From: Thermohalobaculum sp039027855
GTDB lineage: Bacteria; Pseudomonadota; Alphaproteobacteria; Rhodobacterales; Rhodobacteraceae
Assembly (NCBI GenBank): GCA_039027855.1
Contig: JBCCJI010000005.1
Location: forward strand, 62,001 to 126,000
Direction of reading: 5' to 3'
Length of the DNA stretch: 64,000 nucleotides
Shown: piece after piece, positions 34,484 through 44,240 of the stretch
Position numbering within the stretch: the stretch's first letter is position 1
How the letters are laid out: each line of letters starts with the position of its first letter
Notes under the pieces: model-generated
The model's database searches: none
What the model was told of the DNA's origin: nothing
What the model saw: the letters and a program-made list of their open reading frames with translations, nothing else
Position numbers and translations under genes: made by a program

Positions 34484-35820
34484 CCTCCAGGCTGATCCGC
34501 GGTCGGTTGCTGTCCTTCGAGGATCGGCCATCGGGCCCCGACGATACTGCCGCTCTGTTCTACGAAAGCGATGGCGGCCTCTGGCTTCAAGACGGCGTGA
34601 TCCGTGCCCGCGGCCCGTTCGAGACCATCGCCGCCAAGGCGCCGCCGGGCACGCCCGTCACCGATCATCGCCCTCATCTCGTGATGCCCGGTCTGATCGA
34701 CACCCATCTGCATATGCCGCAGATGCAGGTCATCGCCTCCTGGGCGCCGGCGCTGCTCGAATGGCTGAACACCCACACCTTTCCCGCAGAGACGCGCTTT
34801 GCCGATCCGGTCCATGCGGCGCGCATCGCAGGCGCGCTGTTTGACGAACTTCTGCGCCACGGCACCACGACGGCGCTCGCCTATTGCTCGGTGCACAGCA
34901 CCTCGGCTGAGGCCTTCTTTGCCGAGGCCGCGCGGCGCCGGCTCTGCATGATCGGTGGCAAGGTCATGATGGACCGCAACGCCCCAAAGCGCCTCACGGA
35001 CACGGCAGAGAACAGCTTTGACGAGAGCGCCGCGCTGATCGAGCGTTGGCATGGGATAGGCCGGCTCCACTATGCGATCACGCCGCGCTTTGCGATTACC
35101 TCGACGCCGTCGCAGCTGGAGGCAGCCGGCGCCCTGAAACGCCGCTACCCCGAGTGTTACCTGCAGACGCATCTGTCGGAGAACGCGGCCGAGATCGCGC
35201 TGACAGCCAAGCTTTATCCGAAAGCGGCCGACTATTTCGCCGTCTACGAACAGTATGGCCTGACAGGCCCAAAGGCGCTGTTTGGCCATTGCCTGCATCT
35301 CAACGAGCGCGAGCGCTCAGCAATGGCCGAGACCGGGTCGGTTGCCGTGTTCTGCCCGACCTCTAACCTGTTCCTCGGTAGCGGAGTGTTCGACATGGAC
35401 GGTCTGGAAGCTGCGGGCCTGCGCACCGCCATTGCGACCGACATCGGCGGGGGCACCAGCTATTCGATGCTGCGTACGCTGGATGAGGGCTACAAGGTGC
35501 TGCAGCTGCAGGGGCAGCGGATGGACCCGCTGACGGCCTTCTATCGCGCGACGCTTGGTAATGCGCGGGCGCTGGGGCTGGAGGACCGGATCGGCACGCT
35601 GGCGGTCGGCAGCGACGCCGATATCGCCGTGTTCGACCCGGCAGCGACCCCCGCAATGGCGCTTCGCCATGAGACGGTGGGATCGCTCGCCGATGAGCTG
35701 TTCCTCCTTCAGACCCTCGGCGACGACCGATCCGTGGCCGCGGTCTATGTGGCCGGCGATCCCGTCGACCGGTCGCCCAAGCCCGGCCTCACAGCATCGA
35801 GCGAGACGGTAGCGATCTGA
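34480..35820 (+). CDS. guaD: Guanine deaminase
   Basis: Zinc amidohydrolase that deaminates guanine to xanthine, feeding xanthine dehydrogenase. The 446-residue protein has the metal motif MPGLIDTHLHMPQ, the substrate-specific HTFPAETRFADP, LQTHLSENAAEI, FGHCLHLNE and IATDIGGGTSYSML. These are the guanine deaminase forms rather than those of cytosine or atrazine hydrolases. It is coupled to puuD by ATGA, and a 60-base gap separates it from the ABC importer genes that follow. Confidence 0.94.
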   Translation: MTSRLIRGRLLSFEDRPSGPDDTAALFYESDGGLWLQDGVIRARGPFETIAAKAPPGTPVTDHRPHLVMPGLIDTHLHMPQMQVIASWAPALLEWLNTHTFPAETRFADPVHAARIAGALFDELLRHGTTTALAYCSVHSTSAEAFFAEAARRRLCMIGGKVMMDRNAPKRLTDTAENSFDESAALIERWHGIGRLHYAITPRFAITSTPSQLEAAGALKRRYPECYLQTHLSENAAEIALTAKLYPKAADYFAVYEQYGLTGPKALFGHCLHLNERERSAMAETGSVAVFCPTSNLFLGSGVFDMDGLEAAGLRTAIATDIGGGTSYSMLRTLDEGYKVLQLQGQRMDPLTAFYRATLGNARALGLEDRIGTLAVGSDADIAVFDPAATPAMALRHETVGSLADELFLLQTLGDDRSVAAVYVAGDPVDRSPKPGLTASSETVAI

Positions 35821-35880
35821 GTGCTTGGTTTATGCCGCACCGCGTCATTAGACTGCGGGAAACGAGACAGGGAGAACACC

Positions 35881-36885
35881 ATGCTTCGCGGATACCTCTT
35901 GGCAGCAGCCCTTTGCTTGGGTGCCACCGGTGCGGCGGCCCAGACCGAGATGCCCTTCGCGCTCGACTGGAAGTTCGAGGGACCGGCCGCGCCCTACACC
36001 ATCGCGGTGGATGAGGGGTTCTTCGCCGAGGCGGGGCTTGAGGTGACGATCGAGGAAGGCGCGGGCTCGCTCGCCGCCATCCCGAAAGTCGCGACCGGGG
36101 CCTTTCCGGTGGGCTTTGCGGATATCAACTCGCTCATGCGGTTTCTCGACCAGAACCCCGGCGCCCCGGTCGCCGCGGTCATGATGGTCTATGACAAACC
36201 GCCCTTTGCGGTGGTGGGTCGCAAGTCGCAGGGCGTCTCAGCCCCCGCCGATCTGGAGGGCCGGACCCTCGGCGCGCCGCCCCCCGACGGCGCCTGGGCA
36301 CAGTTCCCGATCTTCGCCGCTGAGAACGATCTGGATGTCGACGCGATCACGGTGGAGCCGGTCGGCTTCCCGACGCGCGAGCCGATGCTGGCGCAGGGCG
36401 AGGTCGACGCCGTGACCGGCTTCTCGTTCTCCTCGACGCTGAACCTGATCCGGCTCGGCGTGCCGGAGGACGATATTTCCACGATCCTGATGGCCGATCA
36501 CGGCGTGCAGCTGTACGGCAATGCGATCATCGTCAACACCGATTTCGCCGAGGCGAACCCGGAGGCCGTGACCGCCTTCCTGACCGGCATCGCGAAGGGG
36601 TGGAAGCGCGCCATCGCGGCGCCGGATGTCGCCATCGCCTCGCTGCTGAAGCGCAACCCGGCCGCCGATGCGGGGCTGGAAGAACGGCGCCTGATGCTGG
36701 CGGTCGAGGCCAATGTGCTGACCGATTACGTCAAGGCCAACGGCATGGGCGAGATCGACGCCGACCGCTTCGCCGCCGCGATCGAGCAGACCAAGACGGT
36801 CTACGAGTTCCAGAACACACCCGACGCCGCGGTGATCTTCGACGCCAGCTATCTGCCGGCGGGCGATGTCCTGACACTGCAGTAA
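35881..36885 (+). CDS. ABC transporter substrate-binding protein (NMT1/THI5-like)
   Basis: A 334-residue periplasmic binding protein with a signal peptide (MLRGYLLAAALCLGATGAAA). The NMT1/SsuA-like fold is seen in FALDWKFEGPAAPYTIAVDE and GFFAEAGLEVTIEEGAGS; relatives bind sulfonates, pyrimidine precursors or nucleobases. GGGAGA precedes the ATG. Its place directly after guaD, on the same strand as the whole purine operon, suggests a purine or related base as ligand, which is inference. A stem-loop follows the gene, as is usual after binding-protein genes made in excess over the membrane parts. Confidence 0.85.
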   Translation: MLRGYLLAAALCLGATGAAAQTEMPFALDWKFEGPAAPYTIAVDEGFFAEAGLEVTIEEGAGSLAAIPKVATGAFPVGFADINSLMRFLDQNPGAPVAAVMMVYDKPPFAVVGRKSQGVSAPADLEGRTLGAPPPDGAWAQFPIFAAENDLDVDAITVEPVGFPTREPMLAQGEVDAVTGFSFSSTLNLIRLGVPEDDISTILMADHGVQLYGNAIIVNTDFAEANPEAVTAFLTGIAKGWKRAIAAPDVAIASLLKRNPAADAGLEERRLMLAVEANVLTDYVKANGMGEIDADRFAAAIEQTKTVYEFQNTPDAAVIFDASYLPAGDVLTLQ

Positions 36886-36893
36886 TGCGTATC

Positions 36894-36917
36894 GGCGCCG
36901 GGCCAGAACCCGGCGCC
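36894..36917 (+). other. mRNA-stabilising-type stem-loop after binding-protein gene
   Basis: GGCGCCGGG (36894-36902) and CCCGGCGCC (36909-36917) form a perfect nine-pair stem with a six-base loop between the binding-protein and ATPase genes. It lacks a T-tract. Such hairpins commonly protect the upstream message and lower expression of the downstream transporter subunits. Confidence 0.65.
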
Positions 36918-36939
36918 GGCTATCTTGCTTCCTCCAGCA

Positions 36940-36961
36940 CCCCTCCCAGGCCCCTCCCAGG
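36940..36961 (+). repeat. 11-bp tandem duplication in the ribosome-site region of the ATPase gene
   Basis: CCCCTCCCAGG occurs twice in direct tandem, ending two bases before the ATG at 36964. It occupies the place of a ribosome binding site, leaving only a weak AGG. Confidence 0.8.
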
Positions 36962-36963
36962 CA

Positions 36964-37763
<800 letters not shown>

Positions 37764-37764
<1 letters not shown>

Positions 37765-38528
37765 TGGCGCGTCTGCAGCAGGTTCTGGTGCCGATCCTCG
37801 CCGTCGTGATCTTCACGGCGTTCTGGGAACTGCTGGTTTGGGCCAATGGTTGGCCCGATTTCGTCATGGCCTCGCCCAGCGACCTGCCCGCCGCCTATGT
37901 CCGGTTCGCCGACCTCTTTCTAATAGGCGCTTGGGAGACGCTCTGGCGCACGGTGGCCGGGCTGCTGCTCGCTGTGCTCGCCGGGCTCATCCTCGGTATG
38001 ATCATGGGCTTCTCCAAGATCGCGCGCGACGGGCTCTACCCGCTGCTGGTCGGCTTCAACGCGATCCCCAAGGCGACGTTGGTGCCGGTGCTCGCGCTGC
38101 TTTTCATCGGGCAGCACGACTTCAACACAGTGATGATGGCGTTCCTTATCTCGTTCTTCCCCATCGCCGTCTCGGTTTCGGTCGGCCTCTCGACGCTGGA
38201 GCCCGAATATCGCGACATCCTGCGCGCCCTCGGCGCCTCGCAGGTGACGATCTTCTGGAAGATCGCCCTACCGAAAACGCTGCCCGAATTCTTTGGCGCG
38301 CTGAAGGTCTCGGTCACGCTGGCCTTCATCGGCACCAATCTGGTCGAGATCGTCTCGCCCCACGGCCGCGGTCTCGGTGCGCTGTTCCTGTCAGGGCAGA
38401 CCAATTCGAACTACCCGCTGATGTTCGCAGTGCTGATCGCGCTCGCCATCCTTGGCATCGTCCTTTTCTACGCGGTGGTGATGTTGGAGCGGACCTTTGC
38501 TGGCTGGGCCGAGAGACAGGCCACCTGA
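37764..38528 (+). CDS. ABC transporter permease (SsuC/TauC-like)
   Basis: A 254-residue inner-membrane subunit with six predicted helices. The coupling helix that meets the ATPase is SVGLSTLEPEYRDILRALGA, a BPD_transp_1 EAA-type loop. It completes the importer whose binding protein and ATPase are encoded directly upstream. It is the last gene of the purine-locus strand run; a promoter for yebC follows about 40 bases later. Confidence 0.9.
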
Positions 38529-38568
38529 TCCCCGGCGATTGGGGGGCGCCTGAGGCGCGCATGGGGAG

Positions 38569-38597
38569 TTGTCGCAAAATCATCGCCTGCCTATAAC
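38569..38597 (+). promoter_or_regulatory. Sigma-70-type promoter of yebC
   Basis: TTGTCG (38569-38574) and TATAAC (38592-38597) are separated by exactly 17 bases. The start of transcription would fall near 38604, about 28 bases before the yebC ATG at 38632. Confidence 0.55.
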
Positions 38598-38631
38598 GTC
38601 GCCGACAGGGTCAGCGACGCATGAGGGCACC

Positions 38632-39378
38632 ATGGCCGGCCACTCCAAATGGGCCAATATCCAGCATCGCAAGGGGCGCCAAGACGCCGCGCGCTCGAAG
38701 CTGTTCTCCAAGCTCGCAAAGGAGATAACCGTCGCCGCGAAGATGGGCGACCCTGACCCCGAGAAGAACCCTCGCCTCCGCCTTGCAGTGAAGGAGGCAA
38801 AATCGAACTCGGTGCCGAAGGATGTGATCGACCGCGCCATCAAGAAATCGCTGGGCGGCGATGCAGAGAGCTACGACGAGATCCGCTACGAGGGCTATGG
38901 CCCCGGTGGCGTCGCGATGATCGTCGAGGCGATGACTGACAACAAAAACCGCACCGCCGGCAATGTGCGGAGCTACTTCTCCAAGAACGGCGGGAACATG
39001 GCCGAGACGGGCGCTGTCTCCTTTATGTTCGACCGCATGGGTCAGATCCTCTACCCGGTCGAGGCCGGCGACGGCGACACTGTGATGGAGGCCGCCATCG
39101 AGGCCGGCGCCGAGGATGTGGAGACCAGCGAGGAAGGCCATGTCATCTGGTGCCAGATGACTGATCTGAACGAGGTATCGGAGGCGCTGGAAGACGCCCT
39201 CGGCGAGAGCGACAGCACCAAGATCGTCTGGAAGCCGCAGACGCTGACGCCCATCGACGAGGATGCGGGCGCGACGCTGATGAAGTTGATCGCCACGCTT
39301 GAGGATGATGACGACGTGCAGTCGGTCACGGCCAATTTCGACATGTCCGACGACGTGATGGCCAAGCTCACGGCCTGA
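38632..39378 (+). CDS. yebC: YebC/PmpR family protein
   Basis: The 248-residue protein is a full-length YebC: MAGHSKWANIQHRKGRQDA at the start, NPRLRLAVKEAKSNSVPKDVI, and YEGYGPGGVAMIVEAMTDNK in the middle. Members are either DNA-binding regulators or, as shown more recently, factors that relieve ribosome stalling at proline runs. The ATG at 38632 is fixed by the family's invariant N-terminus; an upstream in-frame extension overlaps the promoter. In many bacteria it neighbours ruvC, which is not seen here. Confidence 0.94.
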   Translation: MAGHSKWANIQHRKGRQDAARSKLFSKLAKEITVAAKMGDPDPEKNPRLRLAVKEAKSNSVPKDVIDRAIKKSLGGDAESYDEIRYEGYGPGGVAMIVEAMTDNKNRTAGNVRSYFSKNGGNMAETGAVSFMFDRMGQILYPVEAGDGDTVMEAAIEAGAEDVETSEEGHVIWCQMTDLNEVSEALEDALGESDSTKIVWKPQTLTPIDEDAGATLMKLIATLEDDDDVQSVTANFDMSDDVMAKLTA

Positions 39379-39420
39379 GACTGTCGCCGATCAGGCCAGC
39401 CCCAGTTCCCTTCGAAACGA

Positions 39421-39464
39421 CCATGGCCCTGTGTTGCGCGGCACAGGGGCCGCATCGGCCATGG
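39421..39464. repeat. Nested inverted repeats after yebC
   Basis: CCATGGCC (39421-39428) pairs with GGCCATGG (39457-39464), and inside it GGCCCTGTG pairs with CACAGGGGCC. A stable hairpin between yebC and the next gene; no T-tract follows, so termination is only possible. Confidence 0.5.
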
Positions 39465-39564
39465 GCTAATGGTTCATCCATGATGTGAACCAGAGGTCGT
39501 CATAGGGTTGCCGCCAAGTCTCGCCAGGCATCCTCCCGTGACGACCCTTGCCCGGAGCTCCCCG

Positions 39565-40317
39565 ATGATCACTGCGTTCTTCGACACCTTCCGCTGGCCG
39601 TTCCGCGAGGCCGACTGGCAGGCCAAGGTTTGGCCCCTGCCGCTGATCGCGTTTATCCCGCTGATCGACCTCATCACCTTCGAAGGGTGGCGGATGATGG
39701 TGGTCAAGCGCATGGCTAAGGGCGAGAGCCCGCTGCCCGCCTTCGATATCGGCGCCAAGCTCGCCGAGGGCATCACCATCGTCCTTTGCCGCGCGACCTA
39801 TGTGCTGGTGCCGGTCTTGATCTCAAACCTTACCGGGGTTGGCGGGCTGATCGGGCGTATCCTCGATCTCTTCCTGCTTGCCTCGGGCGACGGCCAGGCG
39901 ATCGGCGAGGATTTCGTCTCGGACCTCGCCTATTCGATGCTGATCATCGTGGTCTGGTACGTCATCAGCGCGCCGATCTTTCACTGCGGCATGATCCGCT
40001 ATGCGCTGAGCGGCGACTGGAAGTGCCTGCTGAACGTGCCGGCAAACTTGATGCTGTTCCTCGGCCACGTCCATTACTTCATCCTATTTTACATCTACGC
40101 TGTGGTGGCGGCGATCCTGATCGTCTTCGTGGCGATCGCCCTCACCATCACAGCGGTCGGCGTGGTGCTGGTGCCGATAGCGGTCTTCTGCCTCTACTAT
40201 ACCATGTCGGCCTATGAGATCGGCGAGCTGGCACAGAAGATCGGCAGCCGGCGCGCCGCCCGTGCGGCAAAGCGGCTGGAGAAGGCCGAGGCACAAAGGC
40301 TGGGCCAGAGCACCTAA
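39565..40317 (+). CDS. DUF4013-like multi-pass membrane protein
   Basis: A 250-residue membrane protein with about five helices. The N-terminal FREADWQAKVWPLPLIAFIP and the following GESPLPAFDIGAKLAEG match the layout of DUF4013 proteins, where an acidic-Trp-x-x-Lys phrase precedes the first helix. Later helices include LMLFLGHVHYFILFYIYAVV. The last 40 residues are soluble, Ala/Lys/Arg-rich and probably helical. Function is unknown. The ATG at 39565 is used since the preceding 19 codons lack homology features. Confidence 0.65.
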   Translation: MITAFFDTFRWPFREADWQAKVWPLPLIAFIPLIDLITFEGWRMMVVKRMAKGESPLPAFDIGAKLAEGITIVLCRATYVLVPVLISNLTGVGGLIGRILDLFLLASGDGQAIGEDFVSDLAYSMLIIVVWYVISAPIFHCGMIRYALSGDWKCLLNVPANLMLFLGHVHYFILFYIYAVVAAILIVFVAIALTITAVGVVLVPIAVFCLYYTMSAYEIGELAQKIGSRRAARAAKRLEKAEAQRLGQST

Positions 40318-40383
40318 CGCATGGCGCGACAGCGCCTGGGACCACCAGCGGGGCGGGTGCGCCCCAGACGACGGAGAGGACAG

Positions 40384-41145
40384 ATGGACCCGCGCGACAA
40401 GCTCACCCGCCTGGCCGGCCCTCTCCCCGCAGGCTGTGTCTGGCTCGGCCTTGGCAGCGCCATGGCGGCCGAGGCGGCGGGCAGGGCGGGTGCCCGGCTC
40501 GCCGTTGTCGATGGCGAGCACGGGGTCATCGACCGAAGCGCCCTGCCAGACATCCTGCGCGCCCTCGCCCTGACCGGGACCGCGGCATTGACGCGCGTCG
40601 GCGAGGTCTCCGCTTCCGAAGTGAAGCGCGCACTCGATGCGGGCTCGGACGGTCTTCTGTTTCCCCAGATCGAAACGGCCGAGACGGCGCGCGCGGCAGT
40701 GGCCCTGACGCTGTTCCCGCCCATGGGCACGCGAGGGTCGGCCCTGGGAGTTGTCAGGGCAGCCGGCTTCGGCACCATCGCGGACTATGGCAGTCGGTGG
40801 AACGACAGGGCGCTTTGTGCCGTGCAGATCGAGACGGTACGCGGCTTGTCCGCAGCCGACGCCATCGCGAGCGTGGCGGGTGTCGACATGCTCTTCTTCG
40901 GGCCCTTCGACTATGCCAGTGATGCCGGGATCGACCCTGTCGCCGACGCGCCCGTGCTGCGCGCGGCCTTTGGCGAGATCGTGGAGGCCGCGCACCGGGC
41001 CGGAAAGCTGGCGGGCGTCTTCCCCTGGCCTGGCGCAGAGGCTGCAGCGCTGGCCGAGGCGGGAGCGGACATGATTGCCATCGCCTCGGATATACGCGGT
41101 GTCTTCGATGCGGTGGCGACCGGGCTGTCGGCTCTGACACGCTGA
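40384..41145 (+). CDS. HpcH/HpaI family aldolase
   Basis: A 253-residue TIM-barrel class II aldolase of the HpcH/HpaI/citrate-lyase type, which cleaves 2-keto-hydroxy acids or activated malyl/citramalyl groups. Features are the active-site VVDGEHGVIDRSALPD (Glu-His), GLLFPQIETAETARA, MGTRGSAL before the metal site, and VDMLFFGPFDYASDAGI. GGAGAGGA lies upstream of the ATG at 40384. Substrate is not predictable: no aromatic catabolism genes are adjacent. Confidence 0.85.
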   Translation: MDPRDKLTRLAGPLPAGCVWLGLGSAMAAEAAGRAGARLAVVDGEHGVIDRSALPDILRALALTGTAALTRVGEVSASEVKRALDAGSDGLLFPQIETAETARAAVALTLFPPMGTRGSALGVVRAAGFGTIADYGSRWNDRALCAVQIETVRGLSAADAIASVAGVDMLFFGPFDYASDAGIDPVADAPVLRAAFGEIVEAAHRAGKLAGVFPWPGAEAAALAEAGADMIAIASDIRGVFDAVATGLSALTR

Positions 41146-41196
41146 ATGTCGCTCCGGCGATTGTTCGTCCCTCAAGCCTGGCGCCAGACTGCGCGG

Positions 41197-41472
41197 ATGA
41201 GCGTGACCGACCGGCATCCCCTCGATCCCCGCGGCCTGATCCGTGAGGCCTTCGTCATCGAAGGCATCGGGGTGGAGGATTGCCGCTCGATCTTCTTCGA
41301 TTGGGCCATGGGGCTGCAGCCCGGTATCGATCCGGGCGATGCCGCAAGGATCCTGGCCGCGGACTATGGCGCGCCCGACGATCACCCGATGACCAAGCTT
41401 CTTGCCGAGGCTCAGCGGCAGGCCCGTGGGGACCGGCCCTCCCGCCGCCGCGCGCAGCGACAGGTCACGTGA
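41197..41472 (+). CDS. Conserved hypothetical protein
   Basis: A small protein of 91 residues from the ATG at 41197, or 108 if the ATG at 41146 immediately after the aldolase stop is used (TGAATG, which would couple translation). Neither has a clear ribosome site. The core LDPRGLIREAFVIEGIGVED, then CRSIFFDWAMGLQPG, looks globular; the C-terminus is Arg/Gln-rich. I recognise the pattern from Rhodobacterales genomes but know no function. It overlaps the end of the convergent asparaginase gene by eight bases. Confidence 0.6.
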   Translation: MSVTDRHPLDPRGLIREAFVIEGIGVEDCRSIFFDWAMGLQPGIDPGDAARILAADYGAPDDHPMTKLLAEAQRQARGDRPSRRRAQRQVT

Positions 41473-42577
41473 TCGCGTCTCTCGCGGTCAACTCACCCGC
41501 AATCGGTGTCGAGAGATAGGTATTCAGCGTGGCGTGGTCCCACCCCTCGGCGGCTGCGAGCGCCAGGGCCACATGCATTTTGGTCGTCGCCGCCTCGGGG
41601 GTCATGTCGCGCGCGTCCAAGATACCGAGATCGCGGAGCCACGCGCCCGCCGCATAGCCCCCAAGCGCCGTGCCGCCATGGCGTGCGCGCGTCCCGATCA
41701 TAACTGGCAGGCCGCGCGCCCGCGCCGTCTCGACCACGGCGCCAAGGCTGTCGCGTCCCGGCAGGTTACCCGATCCGAAACCGAGCATGAGCACGGCACC
41801 CGCGGCCACCGCGCGCGCTGAGAGCAGCGCCTCAAGCTCTGCCGCAAGCCTGCCCGGTGCCTCGGGCCGGGCGACCAGCACGAGCACGCTTTGTGCCCCG
41901 AGATGCGGGGCGACGTGGGATAGACGCTCGGCCAATGCGGAGGGGTCGGCGACGGGCAGGGGAGGTAACACCATGCCGCCCAAGGGGCAGGCAAAGGCAG
42001 GGCGACCGAGACTGTCGAGCTTGGCCGCACGCCCCCCGTCAAGCAGCCGGCCGTCGCAGGCAAGCCGCACGCCGTCGCTGTCCTGCTCAGCCTGACGCGC
42101 CATCGCGGCGGACAGGCTGGCAATCGCGTCGCCCGCAGGCGTAAGCGACAGGTCCCTGGCTATGTTTTCACCAAACAGCGGCTCCATCGCGCCAAGCACG
42201 GTAAGCGGCATGGCAAGCCGTGCCACCGGCTGTGCCCCTTCGGTCAGGGTGGTGAGAAAGGACAGCGCCGCCGCCGCCTCCGCCAAGGTGTCGGTGCCAT
42301 GCAAGACGATAGCGCCCGCCGCACCCCGGCCAGCCGCATCGAGGGCAGGGGCCAGGATACGTGCCCAATCGGCAGGCACGGCGTCCGTGCTGTCGATCGC
42401 CGGCTCGATATGCTGCCACTCGACGGCCTCGGCACCCGGCAAGACGGCGGGGATGTGACGGTGCCAGAGGTTCTGAAATTGCGTGCCGGGCATCGGGGCG
42501 AGGGGCTGACCCACGGCACCGATGGTGCCGCCTGCATAAATCAGTCGCAGGGGGGTGCATGACGATTTTTCTTCCAT
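41465..42577 (-). CDS. Type I asparaginase/glutaminase family protein
   Basis: A 370-residue amidohydrolase. Both threonine motifs are present: YAGGTIG at the N-terminus carries the first catalytic Thr and VLHGTDTLAEAAAALSF the second Thr-Asp. Asparaginases are usually about 330 residues; the C-terminal domain GNLPGRDSLGAVVETARARG is normal, and the extra length is in the tail after MTPEAATTKMHVALALA. There is no signal peptide, so it is cytoplasmic. Start choice is uncertain; the ATG at 42577 gives a short leader before the first strand. Confidence 0.82.
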   Translation of the reverse strand: MEEKSSCTPLRLIYAGGTIGAVGQPLAPMPGTQFQNLWHRHIPAVLPGAEAVEWQHIEPAIDSTDAVPADWARILAPALDAAGRGAAGAIVLHGTDTLAEAAAALSFLTTLTEGAQPVARLAMPLTVLGAMEPLFGENIARDLSLTPAGDAIASLSAAMARQAEQDSDGVRLACDGRLLDGGRAAKLDSLGRPAFACPLGGMVLPPLPVADPSALAERLSHVAPHLGAQSVLVLVARPEAPGRLAAELEALLSARAVAAGAVLMLGFGSGNLPGRDSLGAVVETARARGLPVMIGTRARHGGTALGGYAAGAWLRDLGILDARDMTPEAATTKMHVALALAAAEGWDHATLNTYLSTPIAGELTARDAIT

Positions 42578-42632
42578 TCCAGCGCGTCTCGCCTACGCTT
42601 TTATCACACGCAACGACATTGGAGATGTCTTC

Positions 42633-42776
42633 ATGAAGAAGCTCACAGTGCCTGTTATCGCCGCTGCCATGTTCGCCTTCGCGGCACCGGCGGCAATCGC
42701 CGGCTGTTTCTACTCGACCGAGAGTGCCCAGCAGTCGACGCAGCAGTCGACCAAGGATCAGGGCCAGACCAGCTGA
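42633..42776 (+). CDS. Small secreted or lipidated peptide, 47 residues
   Basis: A 47-residue protein with a strong export signal, MKKLTVPVIAAAMFAFAAPA, followed by AIAGC. IAGC fits the lipobox, so Cys25 may be lipidated, leaving a mature peptide of only 23 residues with a repeated QQST motif (AQQSTQQSTKDQGQTS). GGAGA lies eight bases before the ATG, and a strong terminator follows, so it is a complete single-gene unit. Function is unknown. Confidence 0.65.
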   Translation: MKKLTVPVIAAAMFAFAAPAAIAGCFYSTESAQQSTQQSTKDQGQTS

Positions 42777-42814
42777 TCCACTCGGCAGGCGTCGCGCCTG
42801 CTATGGCGCATTCA

Positions 42815-42846
42815 GGCCGGCATGCCGAGGGTATGCCGGTCTTTTT
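42815..42846 (+). terminator. Intrinsic terminator after the small secreted peptide gene
   Basis: GGCCGGCATGCC (42815-42826) pairs with GGTATGCCGGTC (42830-42841), two G-U pairs included, with a three-base loop, followed by TTTTT. A second hairpin (GCAGGCG/CGCCTGC, 42785-42801) precedes it. Its end lies just before the convergent M20 peptidase stop. Confidence 0.8.
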
Positions 42847-42857
42847 CGTCTCGGCGA

Positions 42858-44240
42858 TCAGGCAAGGGCGACAAGGACGCGGGCCCAGGACCGCGCGCCC
42901 TTCTCGAACGAGGCGAGCTGATACTTTTCGTTCGGAGAATGGATCGCGTCATCGGCGAGGCCAAAGCCGATCAGCATGGAATCGAGCCCCAGGATCTGCT
43001 GCATCTGCCCCACGACCGGGATCGACCCGCCGGAGCCGATAAAGGCGGCCTCGCTGCCCCACTCCGCGGTGAGGGCGGCACGCGCTTTCTCAAAAACCGG
43101 GTCTGCCACCGGCATGGCCGTGGCACCGCTGCCCCCATAGGCGATGAAACTCGCTCGACAGTCGGAGGGCAGCCTGTCGCGTACGAAGCGGCGAAAGCCC
43201 TCGCGGATCTTCGCCGGATCCTGTTGCCCGACCAGCCGAAACGAGATCTTGGCATGGGCCTCCGCCGGGATCACGGTCTTGAAGCCGGCGCCGGTGTATC
43301 CGCCCCAGACGCCATTCACTTCCGCCGTCGGGCGGGCCCAGGTCTGCTCCAGCACGCCACGATCCTGTTCACCCCAGGGGCGTGAGAGGCCGATCTCCCC
43401 CAGAAATGCGCTTTCCTCAAAGGGCAGGGCGTCCCACTGCGCGCGGATGTTGGCAGGGATCTCCGGCACTCCGTCATAGAAGCCGTCGATCTGCACCCGG
43501 CCCTCGCCATCGTGCAGCGCGCCGAGGATCTGCGACAGCACCGCCAGAGGATTGGCCGCCGCGCCGCCGTAATAGCCGGAATGCAGATCCCGGTCCGGGC
43601 CGTGGATGGTGACCTCCTCTCCCACCATACCGCGTAGCATGGTGGTGATCGCGGGCGTGCGTGCATCCCACATCGATGTATCGCAGACCAGCGCGATATC
43701 GGCTTTGCCAAGCCGCTCGGCATGCTGCTCCAGGAACCCCGGCAGGTGTTTGCCACCAGTCTCTTCCTCACCCTCCAGCAGGATGGTCACCTTGCAGGGC
43801 AGCGCCCCGTTTGCGGATTTGAGCGCCCGACACGCTTCGAGGAAGGTCATCAACTGGCCCTTGTCGTCGCCCGCCCCCCGTGCCCGGATAGCGGGCCCGG
43901 CCCCGGCGACCTCGATCATCTGGGGTTCGAACGGTGCGCTGTCCCAAAGCTCGAGCGGATCGACCGGCTGCACATCGTAATGGCCGTAAAAAAGAACATG
44001 CGGCCCCTCTGCCGACAGGTCCTCGGCCAGAACGATGGGATGCCCGCCCGTGGGATGGGCCACCGCCTCAAAACCCATCGCTGTCAGATCCGTCACCAGC
44101 CAGTCAGCCGCTGTCTGGCAATGCGCCGCATAGGCCGGATCGGTGGAGATCGAGGGAATGCGCAGCAGGTCGAAAAGCCGCGCCAGCGCCTCCTCCCGGC
44201 GTTGATCTAGAAGGTTTAGTGCCGGATCGAGACTGTTCAT
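42858..44240 (-). CDS. M20 family dipeptidase
   Basis: A 460-residue metallopeptidase of the M20/M25/M40 group, most like dipeptidases (CNDP type). Zinc ligands occur in LFYGHYDVQPVDP (His-x-Asp), ARGAGDDKGQ (bridging Asp), LEGEEETGG (Glu-Glu, catalytic base and ligand) and the final His in DDAIHSPNEKYQ. The lid domain lies at about 200-370. It has no signal peptide. The ATG at 44240 (MNSLDPALNLL) is used; the frame runs further upstream through an AT-rich promoter-like region. Confidence 0.9.
   Translation of the reverse strand: MNSLDPALNLLDQRREEALARLFDLLRIPSISTDPAYAAHCQTAADWLVTDLTAMGFEAVAHPTGGHPIVLAEDLSAEGPHVLFYGHYDVQPVDPLELWDSAPFEPQMIEVAGAGPAIRARGAGDDKGQLMTFLEACRALKSANGALPCKVTILLEGEEETGGKHLPGFLEQHAERLGKADIALVCDTSMWDARTPAITTMLRGMVGEEVTIHGPDRDLHSGYYGGAAANPLAVLSQILGALHDGEGRVQIDGFYDGVPEIPANIRAQWDALPFEESAFLGEIGLSRPWGEQDRGVLEQTWARPTAEVNGVWGGYTGAGFKTVIPAEAHAKISFRLVGQQDPAKIREGFRRFVRDRLPSDCRASFIAYGGSGATAMPVADPVFEKARAALTAEWGSEAAFIGSGGSIPVVGQMQQILGLDSMLIGFGLADDAIHSPNEKYQLASFEKGARSWARVLVALA

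Noticed and set aside
40084..41385. Minus-strand open frame of 433 codons
   Set aside because: Antisense to the membrane protein and HpcH/HpaI aldolase; composition typical of GC-rich antisense frames.
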